Shown: positions 31,288 to 41,074 of the stretch, piece by piece
Layout: each line of letters starts with the position of its first letter
How positions within the stretch are numbered: position 1 is the stretch's first letter
DNA from: Firm-13 sp964579245
GTDB taxonomy: Bacteria; Bacillota; Clostridia; Saccharofermentanales; Saccharofermentanaceae
Reading direction: 5' to 3'
Assembly: GCA_964579245.1 (NCBI GenBank)
Contig: CAZOFY010000001.1
Coordinates: 30,016-94,015, forward strand
Length of the DNA stretch: 64,000 bases
Notes under the pieces: model-generated
Databases searched by the model: none
Seen by the model: only the letters and a program-made list of their open reading frames with translations
What the model was told of the DNA's origin: nothing
Program-made: the position numbers and the translations under genes

Positions 31288-34086
31288 ATGATCGAAAAGA
31301 AAACGCTGCAAACGAACCACTCGCTCGGGGGAAAGCGGTATTCTGTACCAAGCCCGATCGTATCATTCTTTTTAACGGCCTTGTTTCTGGTTGCTTTGTT
31401 CGCGGTCTATAAATTCTATCCTTTTGGAAAGTACTCCGTGCTACAGTCCGATTTGGCCGGACAATATGCTCCTAATTTGATTGCGTTCAAGAATCAGCTT
31501 CTCCGGGGAAGCCTCCAGTATTCCTCTCTCATTTGTTTTGGTAAAAACACCTTGGGTCTTTTCGCGTACTACCTGTCCAGTCCGTTGAATCTGATTACTT
31601 TTATGTTCCCAACACCGCTGATTTCAGAGGCGGTCCTGACCTTGATCATTATAAAGCTCTCTCTCGCTTCGGCATTTATGACACTTTTTTTACAGAAACG
31701 TCACCAAACCAGATCGCGTTTCTCCGTTGTTTTCGGTGTAGCATATGCCTTCAGCTCATACGCGGTCGTTTTTATGATTCACATTATGTGGCTGGACGGA
31801 TTCTTTTTTCTCCCTCTTCTTCTGTATTGCGTAGAGCAGTTCCTCGAGGACCGGAGACGGTGGAAGCGCTTGGTCATCGTACTGACCGTCATGTTCCTAT
31901 CCGGTTTCTATATCGCTTATATGGTCGGTATTTTCTCCTTTTTCTACCTGATCTTTCGATTGTTGGAGGAGGATAGGTTCACGACGGAACAAATCCGGAA
32001 AACAGGGGGGACGATTGGAAAATTCATTGGAACTGCTGTGATTTCGGCCATGCTTTCCGCCGTCATCATCTTACCGGCCGGACTTGACACTCTTTTAAAC
32101 TCGGATTATACCGCCAAACAAATGGAATTCAAGGCCAATTTCACCTTTCTCGCCTTTCTAAACCAGCTTCTTGCAGGTTCCTTCGATTCCCTCTCGCATA
32201 ATAATCCTCTTGTATATTGCGGACTTTTCGCGCTGTTTCTCTGTGTTCTTTTTTTCTTGAATCCATCTTTTTCAAGACGGTTAAAGATCATCACCGGTGC
32301 AGCAATCGGCATCTTTGTCTTGAGCTTCAGTATCAGCTACTTGAACCTTGCCTGGCATCTGTTTGATGAACCCAACTGGTTCTTGTTCCGGTACTCCTTT
32401 CTACTGTCGTTCGTCATGCTTTCGATAGCGTTTCGCTCGTTTCTTCATATTGAAAAGCTCAAAGGGAAAGCATTTTTAATCACCATCGCGTTGTTTTTTC
32501 TTCTGCTTTTTGTCGTCCAAGGGTTCGGAGACCTGAAGGAGGAAGGTGCTCGCTTCTATACAAATCTGGCTTTTGGAATGATCGAGATTGCTTGCCTATA
32601 TGCCCTGACGGGAATTTCGTTTCATGAAAGCATTGCGAATCTCAAAAAGCTTGTTCCTGCTTTTCTTGCGTTGATGTTGTGCTTAGAGCTTGTCCTCGTC
32701 AATCCGCTCTTTCTCCGCCCCAAGGTATTCGGGGGAGAGAAGGAGCGCTCGTGGATATATGATCCCATTGTACAGGCGGATCCGCTGGTCGCAGAGGCGA
32801 AGGAAGACGCCAAATCTCAGAACATCGAATACTATCGCATGGAGACCGTGAACACGGACCATTCGCTGGACGCGATTAGTGCGGCATTGAATATGAATTT
32901 CCGATCAACCTCGACCTTCAATTCCTCTTCCAATAAAAATCTGAACCGGTACCTCAAGCAATTCGGGTATATGACGAATTATAACTATTTCGCAAGCTCT
33001 CACAGCTTCGCATCGATCGTTCCTGACTCTCTGTTTGGTGTTCGGTATCTGTTATCTGGCGATGAGTCTGCCTTCGGTTACGATACTATGGCAGAGAGCG
33101 AAGACGGCACGATCTTCCTTTTAAAGAACAATGTCGCTTTGCCTGTTCTTTTCGAGGCCAGGTCGGATGCGGGAAGCTTCGATGTGTATGAATCTGAGAG
33201 AAATCCCGCCGAAAAAGATCCGTTCCTCTTTCAAAACCGCTATCTTCAGGCGACCTTCGGCTCTGAGGCCTTTTCCAAGCCGGTCTATACGGCCGTCAAT
33301 GTAGCCGAACCGATTCTCTTCAACGCGATTTCGGAAGCGCCGACAGAGAAGAAACAACTCACCGAGTCGGAGGAATCCTCATCATCATCCTCCTCCGAAG
33401 AAGAAGACACCGACCTTCTCGGTGAGGAGGAAAAAAGTCAGGCGAAATTCTATGAGACGCAATACTATCGACTGAATGATCAGGCTCCATTGAAGATTAC
33501 TTATCGTTTTACTGTTCAGACTGAAGATCCGATATACTTCTCCGTTGTTGCCGCAGATATGTGCGGAGATGCCGAGATATATGTAGATGATACTTATATC
33601 GAGAAAATCTCCGAGTCTTTTTTTACTACAATATTCAGCATCGGTGATCGCGAAATAGGAGACACCGTCACTGTTGAACTACGTTCGGATACGGATCAAT
33701 ACGCAATGATCAAGACAGTCTTCTATTCCTGCGATACGAGGCTCTTTCGTGAGCAACTAGCCAAGGCAGATCCATCTAGTTCCATAACAATCGAAAAAGC
33801 TGAGGACGGCTTTTTCAAGGCTGCGGTAAATACATCACAGGACGCGCTGATCCTATCAACCATCCCATACGAACGGGGCTGGTCCCTTCTCGTTGACGGA
33901 GAAAGAGCCGAGATTGCTCCTTACCAGGACGCATTTGTTTCTATACCGGTGACTGCGGGACCCCATACGATTGAGCTATCCTTCCAGGCTCCGGGAATTG
34001 TCACGGGAGGAATCCTGTCCGGAACCGGACTTGCGGTATTTATCGTCGCATGCGGCATCGGTGTCATCCGAAGAAAGAAGAAATAA
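31288..34086 (+). CDS. yfhO: YfhO family membrane glycosyltransferase
   Basis: The 932-residue product has the YfhO start (YPFGKYSVLQSDLAGQYAP), about 12 hydrophobic segments to residue 480, then an extracellular region with beta-rich parts and a last membrane segment (GGILSGTGLAVFIVACGIGV) with a basic tail. Near residue 690 is a Ser/Glu-rich linker. In Bacillus, YfhO works with the GT2 enzyme CsbB to put GlcNAc on lipoteichoic acid, and a CsbB-like gene lies at 23664-24602. The target here is not known. AGGAGG precedes the ATG. Confidence 0.88.
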   Translation: MIEKKTLQTNHSLGGKRYSVPSPIVSFFLTALFLVALFAVYKFYPFGKYSVLQSDLAGQYAPNLIAFKNQLLRGSLQYSSLICFGKNTLGLFAYYLSSPLNLITFMFPTPLISEAVLTLIIIKLSLASAFMTLFLQKRHQTRSRFSVVFGVAYAFSSYAVVFMIHIMWLDGFFFLPLLLYCVEQFLEDRRRWKRLVIVLTVMFLSGFYIAYMVGIFSFFYLIFRLLEEDRFTTEQIRKTGGTIGKFIGTAVISAMLSAVIILPAGLDTLLNSDYTAKQMEFKANFTFLAFLNQLLAGSFDSLSHNNPLVYCGLFALFLCVLFFLNPSFSRRLKIITGAAIGIFVLSFSISYLNLAWHLFDEPNWFLFRYSFLLSFVMLSIAFRSFLHIEKLKGKAFLITIALFFLLLFVVQGFGDLKEEGARFYTNLAFGMIEIACLYALTGISFHESIANLKKLVPAFLALMLCLELVLVNPLFLRPKVFGGEKERSWIYDPIVQADPLVAEAKEDAKSQNIEYYRMETVNTDHSLDAISAALNMNFRSTSTFNSSSNKNLNRYLKQFGYMTNYNYFASSHSFASIVPDSLFGVRYLLSGDESAFGYDTMAESEDGTIFLLKNNVALPVLFEARSDAGSFDVYESERNPAEKDPFLFQNRYLQATFGSEAFSKPVYTAVNVAEPILFNAISEAPTEKKQLTESEESSSSSSSEEEDTDLLGEEEKSQAKFYETQYYRLNDQAPLKITYRFTVQTEDPIYFSVVAADMCGDAEIYVDDTYIEKISESFFTTIFSIGDREIGDTVTVELRSDTDQYAMIKTVFYSCDTRLFREQLAKADPSSSITIEKAEDGFFKAAVNTSQDALILSTIPYERGWSLLVDGERAEIAPYQDAFVSIPVTAGPHTIELSFQAPGIVTGGILSGTGLAVFIVACGIGVIRRKKK

Positions 34087-34088
34087 CA

Positions 34089-35066
34089 ATGAACAGACGA
34101 CAGCAACTTTTGCTTCTTTTGATTGAAAGTCAGGGCGAATTCATCAGCGGGGAAGTGTTGGCCGGGAGATTGGGTTGTTCACGTGCCGCTGTATGGAAGA
34201 ATGTTGCCTCCCTGCGAGAGGAAGGATTCTGTATCGAGGCTGTCACGAATCATGGGTACCGCCTGTCCCTGCCGGGGGAAGTCTTCCGGCAGCATGTGAC
34301 CGACAGACTGATTAAAGCACGGATGACTCCGCCTTTTGATCTTTGTGTGCGGGAACAAACGGGTTCGACGAACCTGGATGCTCGCGAGGCGGCAGATCGA
34401 GGTGCACGCGAGTTTTCTGTGTTCGTTGCCCTCTCACAGACCGGCGGACGCGGGCGTAGGGGCAAGACCTTTGTTTCTGACAGCAGTCAAGGCCTATGGT
34501 TTACGATACTGTTTCGGCCTGCTCTTGAACTGCGTGCCGTTTCGTCTGTCACCCTGCTTTTTGGTTTGATTGTATTACGGGCATTGAATACGCTTTGTCA
34601 TATTCCCGTAGGATTAAAATGGCCGAATGACATCATATCTTTACAGAACGGGAAAAAAATTTGTGGTATATTATCAGAGACGAGTATGGAGGAGAATCGC
34701 ATTTCATACGCTGTTGTAGGTTGCGGAGTGAATGTTTCCCAGGATTTATTCCCTGAAAACATTAGAGATGTTGCGACTTCTCTGCAACTATTGGGAGCCG
34801 AGGTGGACAAGGAGGAGCTGCTTTTCCACATTCTGAGGGAAACATCTGAGTTATATCCGGTGTTTTTGGAAGATCCGACGTCCTTTCTACCGGCGTATCG
34901 GGCGAACTGTGTTACGCTTGGACGGCAAGTGCGTGTTGAAGCGAATCCGCCATATGAGGGATTTGCGGAGAGCGTTTCCGATTTTGGGGATCTGCTTGTC
35001 CGCACAGAGGATGGTGTCTTACATACCTGTACGTCCGGCGAGGTCAGTATCCGACCGATGTCGTAA
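34089..35066 (+). CDS. birA: Biotin-protein ligase and biotin repressor
   Basis: BirA adds biotin to acetyl-CoA carboxylase, and as a dimer with biotinyl-AMP it represses biotin genes. The 325-residue protein has an N-terminal winged helix (FISGEVLAGRLGCSRAAVWK), so it is the bifunctional class. The ligase part has TGGRGRRGKTFVSDSSQGLW and LKWPNDI. The ATG at 34089 comes 2 bases after the yfhO stop with a weak site (GAAGAAA). Confidence 0.93.
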   Translation: MNRRQQLLLLLIESQGEFISGEVLAGRLGCSRAAVWKNVASLREEGFCIEAVTNHGYRLSLPGEVFRQHVTDRLIKARMTPPFDLCVREQTGSTNLDAREAADRGAREFSVFVALSQTGGRGRRGKTFVSDSSQGLWFTILFRPALELRAVSSVTLLFGLIVLRALNTLCHIPVGLKWPNDIISLQNGKKICGILSETSMEENRISYAVVGCGVNVSQDLFPENIRDVATSLQLLGAEVDKEELLFHILRETSELYPVFLEDPTSFLPAYRANCVTLGRQVRVEANPPYEGFAESVSDFGDLLVRTEDGVLHTCTSGEVSIRPMS

Positions 35067-35133
35067 TCACAAGCGGCAAATAAATCAATCAGGCGTGCTT
35101 CGCAGCATTGGCATCATAATCAGGGAGGGCATT

Positions 35134-36921
35134 ATGAGTACATACAAGGATTTATATCAGTTGTGGAAAACAGAGACGTACTTTGACGCATCGACAAGAG
35201 AAGAACTGGCGGCAATAGAGGGTGACGAGAAGGAGATCGAAGACCGTTTCTATCGAGACCTTGCGTTCGGAACCGGCGGACTTCGCGGAGTCATCGGAGC
35301 CGGCACAAACCGAATGAACGAATATACCGTGGCAAAGGCGACAGCGGGCCTTGCGGAATACATCTGCAAGGAGGGCCCGGAGGCGATGCGCAGAGGCGTT
35401 GTCGTATCCTTCGATTCCCGTCGCTTCTCGCCGGAGTTCGCGATGAAAGCCGCTCTTGTTCTCACGAAAGCAGGCATTCGAGTCTATCTGTCTGACGAGC
35501 TTCGCCCCGTCCCGGTGCTGTCTTTTTCTGTCCGCTATTTCAAGGCTTTTGCAGGCGTTATGATAACGGCCAGCCACAATCCTTCAAAATACAACGGATA
35601 TAAGGCCTATGGTGAAGACGGCGGACAGGTCACGCTGGAGGCAGCGGATACAATTCTGGCCAGTATTTCGGCCATTGACGACATTCGTACAATAGAGTCC
35701 GATTCCTTTGACTCCGCAGTGGCAGGCGGCTTGCTGACTCTTTTCGGCGAAGAAATCGATAATGCGTATACGGAGATGTTGGCAGGACTTGTGATTGACA
35801 GCGCCTCGATCGAGCGTCACAGAGACATGTCAATCGTTTACACCCCCCTGCATGGTTCCGGGAATAAGCCGGTTCGCCGGATTCTGTCTCGTGTGGGCTT
35901 TGAGAACGTTCATGTCGTACCGGAGCAAGAACTGCCTGACGGTACTTTCCCGACTGTTCCGACGCCGAATCCCGAAGATCCCCGTGCTCTGGCAATGGGG
36001 ATTGAGCTTGCCCGGAAGGTCAATGCCGGCCTGGTCATCGGGACCGATCCGGATAGTGACAGGGTCGGTGTGGTCGTGAAGACCGTTGAGAACGGCGAGG
36101 AGATCTATAAGCCGCTGACCGGTAATCAGATCGGCATCATGCTGCTCGATTATATTCTATCTTCCAAGAAATCTCTCGGAACGCTTCCGGCAAATTCCTT
36201 TGCCGTCACAACAATTGTATCCAGCAAGCTTGCGGCGCCGATTTGCGCCTATTACGGAGTGGAACTTCAGGAGGTCCTTACCGGCTTTAAGTTCATCGGA
36301 GAGCGGATTCGAATTGATGATGAAGAGGGAGACAAGTTTTTCCAATTCGGTTTTGAGGAGAGCTATGGTTATTTGTCCGGAACGAGTGTCCGTGACAAGG
36401 ATGCCGTTGTCTCCGCGATGTTGATTGCAGGCATGGCTGCGCAATCGCTTGACCGTGGAGAATCGCTTGTGGACAGAATCGAAGATTTGTATCGTCGCTT
36501 CGGATACGGATATGAGGATGCGGTTTCTTTTACTCTGGAGGGGAAAGAAGGCGTAGAAAGAATCGCAGGAGCGATCGCATCGATGAAGAATGACATCGCC
36601 GAGATTTTGACGCCGCAGGAGGCAAAAGAACTCCTGCAAGATCTTCCGATACAGGCGGTTCGAGATTACAGTCGGGGAGTCCGCTATGACCTTTCCGGTT
36701 CTTCGATCCGGACAGAAAATATCGATCTTCCCAAGTCTGACGTCCTGCTCTATGAACTCGGCGGTGAGAAAGGCCTGGATTGGGCCTGCGTCCGTCCGTC
36801 GGGTACGGAGCCTAAGTTAAAAATCTATTTTGGTATATATGGCACGGATAAGGCGCAAACATTGTCGCGTCTCGAATCTGTGAAAAAGCACGTGTCTGAC
36901 GTTGTAGAGAGAAGACTGTGA
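35134..36921 (+). CDS. pgcA: Phosphoglucomutase/phosphomannomutase
   Basis: This alpha-D-phosphohexomutase of 595 residues is of the long PgcA type. The phosphoserine is in ITASHNPSKYNGYKAYG, the metal site in IGTDPDSDRVG, and the sugar-binding and phosphate-binding parts in GFEESYGYL and VRPSGTEPKLKIYFG. It interconverts hexose 6- and 1-phosphates, giving precursors for UDP-glucose or GDP-mannose, which suits the glycan genes downstream. The ATG at 35134 is placed by GGGAGGG; a longer frame overlaps birA. Confidence 0.94.
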   Translation: MSTYKDLYQLWKTETYFDASTREELAAIEGDEKEIEDRFYRDLAFGTGGLRGVIGAGTNRMNEYTVAKATAGLAEYICKEGPEAMRRGVVVSFDSRRFSPEFAMKAALVLTKAGIRVYLSDELRPVPVLSFSVRYFKAFAGVMITASHNPSKYNGYKAYGEDGGQVTLEAADTILASISAIDDIRTIESDSFDSAVAGGLLTLFGEEIDNAYTEMLAGLVIDSASIERHRDMSIVYTPLHGSGNKPVRRILSRVGFENVHVVPEQELPDGTFPTVPTPNPEDPRALAMGIELARKVNAGLVIGTDPDSDRVGVVVKTVENGEEIYKPLTGNQIGIMLLDYILSSKKSLGTLPANSFAVTTIVSSKLAAPICAYYGVELQEVLTGFKFIGERIRIDDEEGDKFFQFGFEESYGYLSGTSVRDKDAVVSAMLIAGMAAQSLDRGESLVDRIEDLYRRFGYGYEDAVSFTLEGKEGVERIAGAIASMKNDIAEILTPQEAKELLQDLPIQAVRDYSRGVRYDLSGSSIRTENIDLPKSDVLLYELGGEKGLDWACVRPSGTEPKLKIYFGIYGTDKAQTLSRLESVKKHVSDVVERRL

Positions 36922-36958
36922 TAAAGAATCGACACTTGCCTTTTGGAAAGGAAAAGGA

Positions 36959-39900
36959 ATGAATAAACCTTTTAGTCAAAGACAAGTAGCGAAGTTTTTC
37001 GCCAATACTGCCTCCTTCATCCTGGCTGCCGGAATTATACTATCCCTTTTTCCGGTCGGGGCTGTCAGCGCATATGTGACAAAGGGCGCGAACGGGCGAA
37101 GCCTGGGACTTGCTCCGGGATTTTATATTGAACGGAATTTGATGGCTCCGGCAGGAACACTTTGCCGTTCCGGTCAGCTTCTGACCAATTTCTCCGGTGT
37201 TACAATCCATGAGACCTCCAATTGGAGTCCGAATGCAGACGCGAGAATGCACGCACAGTATTTACGCGGCTCCGGGGCGAATTCCGAGGTCAGCTGGCAT
37301 TACTGTGTTGATAATGTCTCTGCCTACCAGAGCATTCCGGAATATGAGAAGGCTTGGCACGCGGGAGACAAAGCGAACGGCAAGGGCAATGGCAGTACGA
37401 TCGCCATTGAAATCTGCGATAACTCTAACGGTGATTTTGACCAGGCCATGGCCAACGCGGAGTGGCTTGCCGCTGATATCCTTTATCGTCACGGTGTATA
37501 TACGGTATCAGGTACGCTTTTTCAACATCATGATTTCAGTTCCTACGCGAAAAACTGCCCGATCACCATACGGGATACGGGAAGATGGAATGAGTTTACA
37601 ACGAAGACGCAGTCCTTTCTGGATGCGATGGTCGCGGAAAAAGGAGCGTTCACGCCAATCCTCATGACCGCGACCGCAACGGCCGATCAGGCGAAGAACT
37701 GGGCGGCTTCTAATCATGCCTCAACGGTTTTCATCATGCTGGCTGATCTGTATTACGATCTCGCTCCAAGATCCGGCGTCAATCCTGTTATGGCCTACGC
37801 ACAGGCGGCCCATGAGACAGCTTTCGGAAACTTCGGCGGCGTGATTGACGCTTCTTTTCGCAATCCATGCGGAATGAAAACAACCGTAGGTGGTTCGAAT
37901 TCCGATCCGAACGCGCATCAACGCTTTCCTTCCTGGCAACAAGGCGTTCAGGCGCATATTGATCATCTTGCTTTATATGCGGGTCAAACAGGATATCCCA
38001 AGAGTTATCCGTCTTCCACACCGGATCCGCGACATTTCTCCTCGCTTTTTGCCACATGCCGAAGCGTTGAAGGATTGTCAGGGAAATGGGCTCCCGGAGC
38101 AGATTACGGTGGATCTGTCATCAAGAAAATGAATCAAATTCAGAGTGCGTCCAAAGATCCTTACAAATTGGATGCTTTGGTCACCGGGATTAATGTCCTT
38201 TCCTATAAAGACGGCATCATGTACCTGGCGATTACCGCCCAGAATATCGGATCTGTCTCCTGGACGGAGGAAATCATGACCCGTATGGCTTTCGGACTAG
38301 ATACAGCTGACCAGCGGGCTTATATTCCTTCAGGAATCGAGGTGCCTTCGGGGCAGAGTTACACATTCGAGGTTTCGTTGAAAATACCTGATACGCAGCC
38401 GCACCGGATTGTAACGAGAATGGTTCAGGACGGCGTAACATGGCTTGGTACGGAGGTTAGTCAGGAAGTTGCACTCCGGGCGGCTCAGATCGAGAGCATT
38501 AAGGCTCCTGCCGCCATCTTGTCCGGAGACAATGCAAATGTCGAAGTTGTTGTTGAGAATACCGGCCTCGTTCCGTGGACGGCAAAGGATATGTACCGTC
38601 TGGCCACACAATGCCAGGATCTTCCCGGAAACCGTTCCTATCTGGACAGTAAAGCTCTAATCAAGCCGGGAGACACATACACGTTTACCTTCGCGACGAA
38701 TACAAAGAATGACGGCCCGGCCATAACCATTGATTTACAGATGGTACAGGATGGGGTGACGTTCTTCGGACAGAAGCAAACTCTGGTCATTCCGGTGAAG
38801 AGCAATGAAAAAGCCGAGATTTCTTCCGTTGTCCTTCCGGATACAATCAAGTCAGGTGAAACATTTACAGCGGAAATCACCGTGAAAAATACGGACGCCG
38901 TATCCTGGAGCGAAAAGGATAAGATCCGACTCGGCGTCCTGGGAAACATGATTGGGAAGAACCGTGTTCGTATTCCTGCGGGTGAGGTGATAGATCCGGG
39001 TGAATCGTATACGTTTACCTACACGGCAACGGCGCCTCAATCCGGAGATCTTATATTCATTACACAGATGGTTAGAGAAGGGGTCAACTGGTTCGGAGAC
39101 AAGAAGACGACCCTTCGCGCCTATGATGACGCGGCTGTCACTTCGGTCGAGGCTCCGGAGAGCATGCCGGCGGGGGCTCCGTACAGCTTTATGGTTACCA
39201 TCAAGAATACGGGGCTGTCGACTTGGACAACGAGTACCTTATACCGGCTGTCGGCCAATAACAGCGACACGACGGCGAGCCGCTTCTATATGGCACCGAA
39301 GACGACTGTGGCGCCGGGAGAATCGTACACGTTTACGGTAACGGCCAAGGCGATGCTGTATCCTTCCTCCGCAAATCTCAAACTCCAGATGGTTCGTGAG
39401 GGAGTCAAATTTTTCGGCGAAGTCAAGAATGTATCCATCCCGACCAGCCCCGAACATGACGCTCTGATTGAATCAATCGAATTTGTAACGCCGACTAAAG
39501 CAGGAGAAAGTTTTACGGCCTCAATTCGTGTGCAAAACAAAGGTTCATCCACATGGACCTCTGCGACAAAGTTCCGTCTCGGCGTGATGGGGAACATGAC
39601 CGGCCCGGCCAGAGCCAATCTCCCTTCCGGGGTCACGGTTAAACCGGGTGAGTCCTTCGATTTTCTATACACAGCCAAGGCACCGTCGACCGGGGATCTC
39701 TCGTTGAAAGTACAGATGCTGCAGGAGAATGTTCTTTGGTTCGGAGAGAAGAAGGAGGCGGTCGTACCTCAGTATAATGCCGAGATCATCTCGACCACCA
39801 AGCCTGAGAGTGTTGTGGCCGGCAGGACAACAAACTTTACAGTGACTGTTAAGAACACAGGAACTATGACCTGGAAGGCATCCGATTTGTACCGACTCGC

Positions 39901-40429
39901 GACGAACGCAAGTGATACGGTATCCAACCGCTCCTATATGGATCCGAACGTATCCGTTGCCTCCGGTGAAACATACACCTTTACCGTAACGGTTAAGGCG
40001 ATGCTTTTCCCGAACGATGCAAAGGTCAATCTTCAGATGGTCCGGGACGCAGTGGCTTTCTTCGGGCAGAAGACGGAACTGACAATACCTGTCGTTTCAG
40101 AGAGGCAGAGTGAGATTGAGTCGATTAGCTTCTCCGTGCTTCCGAAGGCAGGTCAGAGCTTTACCATGCAGGTTACTGTCAAGAACACGGGTTCGGTCAT
40201 CTGGTCAGAAAGCTCGCTGATCCGTCTGGGTGTGGAAGGAAATTATACCGGCGCCAACAGGGTCTGTCTTCCCCCGAACAGGAAAATCAAACCCGATGAG
40301 ACGTACTCCTTTACCTTTGTTGCTGTTGCTCCGGCCTCCGGAACTCTATCCATGGATGTTCAGATGGTCCAGGACGGAATCACATGGTTCGGAGAAAAAG
40401 AGAGTGTTTCGCAAGAACTTACCGAGTAA
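36959..40429 (+). CDS. Exported amidase-glucosaminidase with seven Ig-like repeats
   Basis: A 1156-residue secreted cell-wall hydrolase. Residues 1-38 form a signal peptide ending AVSA. Residues about 75-215 are an amidase_2 (PGRP-like) domain with zinc ligands His84, one of His190/191 and Cys200. Residues about 245-395 are a glucosaminidase domain with catalytic Glu286 in AQAAHETAFG. From about 404 to the end are seven repeats of about 107 residues, each with a KNTG-x-x-x-W strand and an ending like MVQDGVTWFGE. They resemble the four-tryptophan Ig-like domain of NBR1. There is no LPxTG or SLH anchor, so the repeats may bind the wall. Confidence 0.9.
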   Translation: MNKPFSQRQVAKFFANTASFILAAGIILSLFPVGAVSAYVTKGANGRSLGLAPGFYIERNLMAPAGTLCRSGQLLTNFSGVTIHETSNWSPNADARMHAQYLRGSGANSEVSWHYCVDNVSAYQSIPEYEKAWHAGDKANGKGNGSTIAIEICDNSNGDFDQAMANAEWLAADILYRHGVYTVSGTLFQHHDFSSYAKNCPITIRDTGRWNEFTTKTQSFLDAMVAEKGAFTPILMTATATADQAKNWAASNHASTVFIMLADLYYDLAPRSGVNPVMAYAQAAHETAFGNFGGVIDASFRNPCGMKTTVGGSNSDPNAHQRFPSWQQGVQAHIDHLALYAGQTGYPKSYPSSTPDPRHFSSLFATCRSVEGLSGKWAPGADYGGSVIKKMNQIQSASKDPYKLDALVTGINVLSYKDGIMYLAITAQNIGSVSWTEEIMTRMAFGLDTADQRAYIPSGIEVPSGQSYTFEVSLKIPDTQPHRIVTRMVQDGVTWLGTEVSQEVALRAAQIESIKAPAAILSGDNANVEVVVENTGLVPWTAKDMYRLATQCQDLPGNRSYLDSKALIKPGDTYTFTFATNTKNDGPAITIDLQMVQDGVTFFGQKQTLVIPVKSNEKAEISSVVLPDTIKSGETFTAEITVKNTDAVSWSEKDKIRLGVLGNMIGKNRVRIPAGEVIDPGESYTFTYTATAPQSGDLIFITQMVREGVNWFGDKKTTLRAYDDAAVTSVEAPESMPAGAPYSFMVTIKNTGLSTWTTSTLYRLSANNSDTTASRFYMAPKTTVAPGESYTFTVTAKAMLYPSSANLKLQMVREGVKFFGEVKNVSIPTSPEHDALIESIEFVTPTKAGESFTASIRVQNKGSSTWTSATKFRLGVMGNMTGPARANLPSGVTVKPGESFDFLYTAKAPSTGDLSLKVQMLQENVLWFGEKKEAVVPQYNAEIISTTKPESVVAGRTTNFTVTVKNTGTMTWKASDLYRLATNASDTVSNRSYMDPNVSVASGETYTFTVTVKAMLFPNDAKVNLQMVRDAVAFFGQKTELTIPVVSERQSEIESISFSVLPKAGQSFTMQVTVKNTGSVIWSESSLIRLGVEGNYTGANRVCLPPNRKIKPDETYSFTFVAVAPASGTLSMDVQMVQDGITWFGEKESVSQELTE

Positions 40430-40494
40430 GCGGACACGTGAAGTTGTTTTTTCTGACAGACACCGCTCGCAGGAAGAACGCTTAGGGAGGAAGG

Positions 40495-41055
40495 ATGATT
40501 TCCGTTACGATTCAGGGGGCAGATCTCCTCTTTGAGACACAAGAGAAGCTATTCTCCCCGCGATATCCCGATGAGGGTACGATCTTCATGCTTTCGCAGG
40601 TTTCTTTCGATCCGGAGGATGTCGTACTTGACCTTGGCTGCGGCTGGGGAATGGTCGGAACATATGCCGCACGGAAAGTGAATCCGGATCATGTCTATAT
40701 GACTGACATAGATCCGCTGGCGGTGGAGATCTCCCTTCGCAACCTGGAGAGAAACAGCGTCTGCGGCGCACACGTCGTGCAAGGAGACGCATACTCCGGC
40801 ATCGATCGTTCTGATTTTACCTTGATCCTGTCGAACCCGCCCTATCACACAGATTTTTCCGTGGCAAAGACCTTCATTGAGAAGGGCTTCAACCGGCTTG
40901 CAATCGGTGGACGGATGTACATGGTCACGAAGAGAAAAGAATGGTACAAACAGAAGTTTTTATCGGTATTTGGCGGCGTTCGCATTTTCGAGGGAAACGG
41001 TTATTATGTGTTCATGGGCGAAAAAAAGAATATAATGTATGCCAAACGACAATAA
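40495..41055 (+). CDS. Class I SAM-dependent methyltransferase (RsmC-like)
   Basis: The 186-residue protein has a Rossmann methyltransferase fold: motif I VVLDLGCGWGMVG, acidic residues after the second strand (YMTDIDPLAVE) and the NPPY motif (LILSNPPYHTDFS) typical of base or amino-group methylation. The best match is the RsmC group, which methylates G1207 of 16S rRNA, though this short form has only the catalytic half. GGGAGGA precedes the ATG. It is likely a housekeeping gene sitting ahead of the glycan locus. Confidence 0.85.
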   Translation: MISVTIQGADLLFETQEKLFSPRYPDEGTIFMLSQVSFDPEDVVLDLGCGWGMVGTYAARKVNPDHVYMTDIDPLAVEISLRNLERNSVCGAHVVQGDAYSGIDRSDFTLILSNPPYHTDFSVAKTFIEKGFNRLAIGGRMYMVTKRKEWYKQKFLSVFGGVRIFEGNGYYVFMGEKKNIMYAKRQ

Positions 41056-41074
41056 TTCTTCAAAGGGGAATGCA

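Noticed and set aside
38160..40420. Repeated DNA in the amidase gene as a possible CRISPR or tandem-repeat array
   Set aside because: The repeats are diverged, about 320 bases long, and in frame; they encode protein domains.
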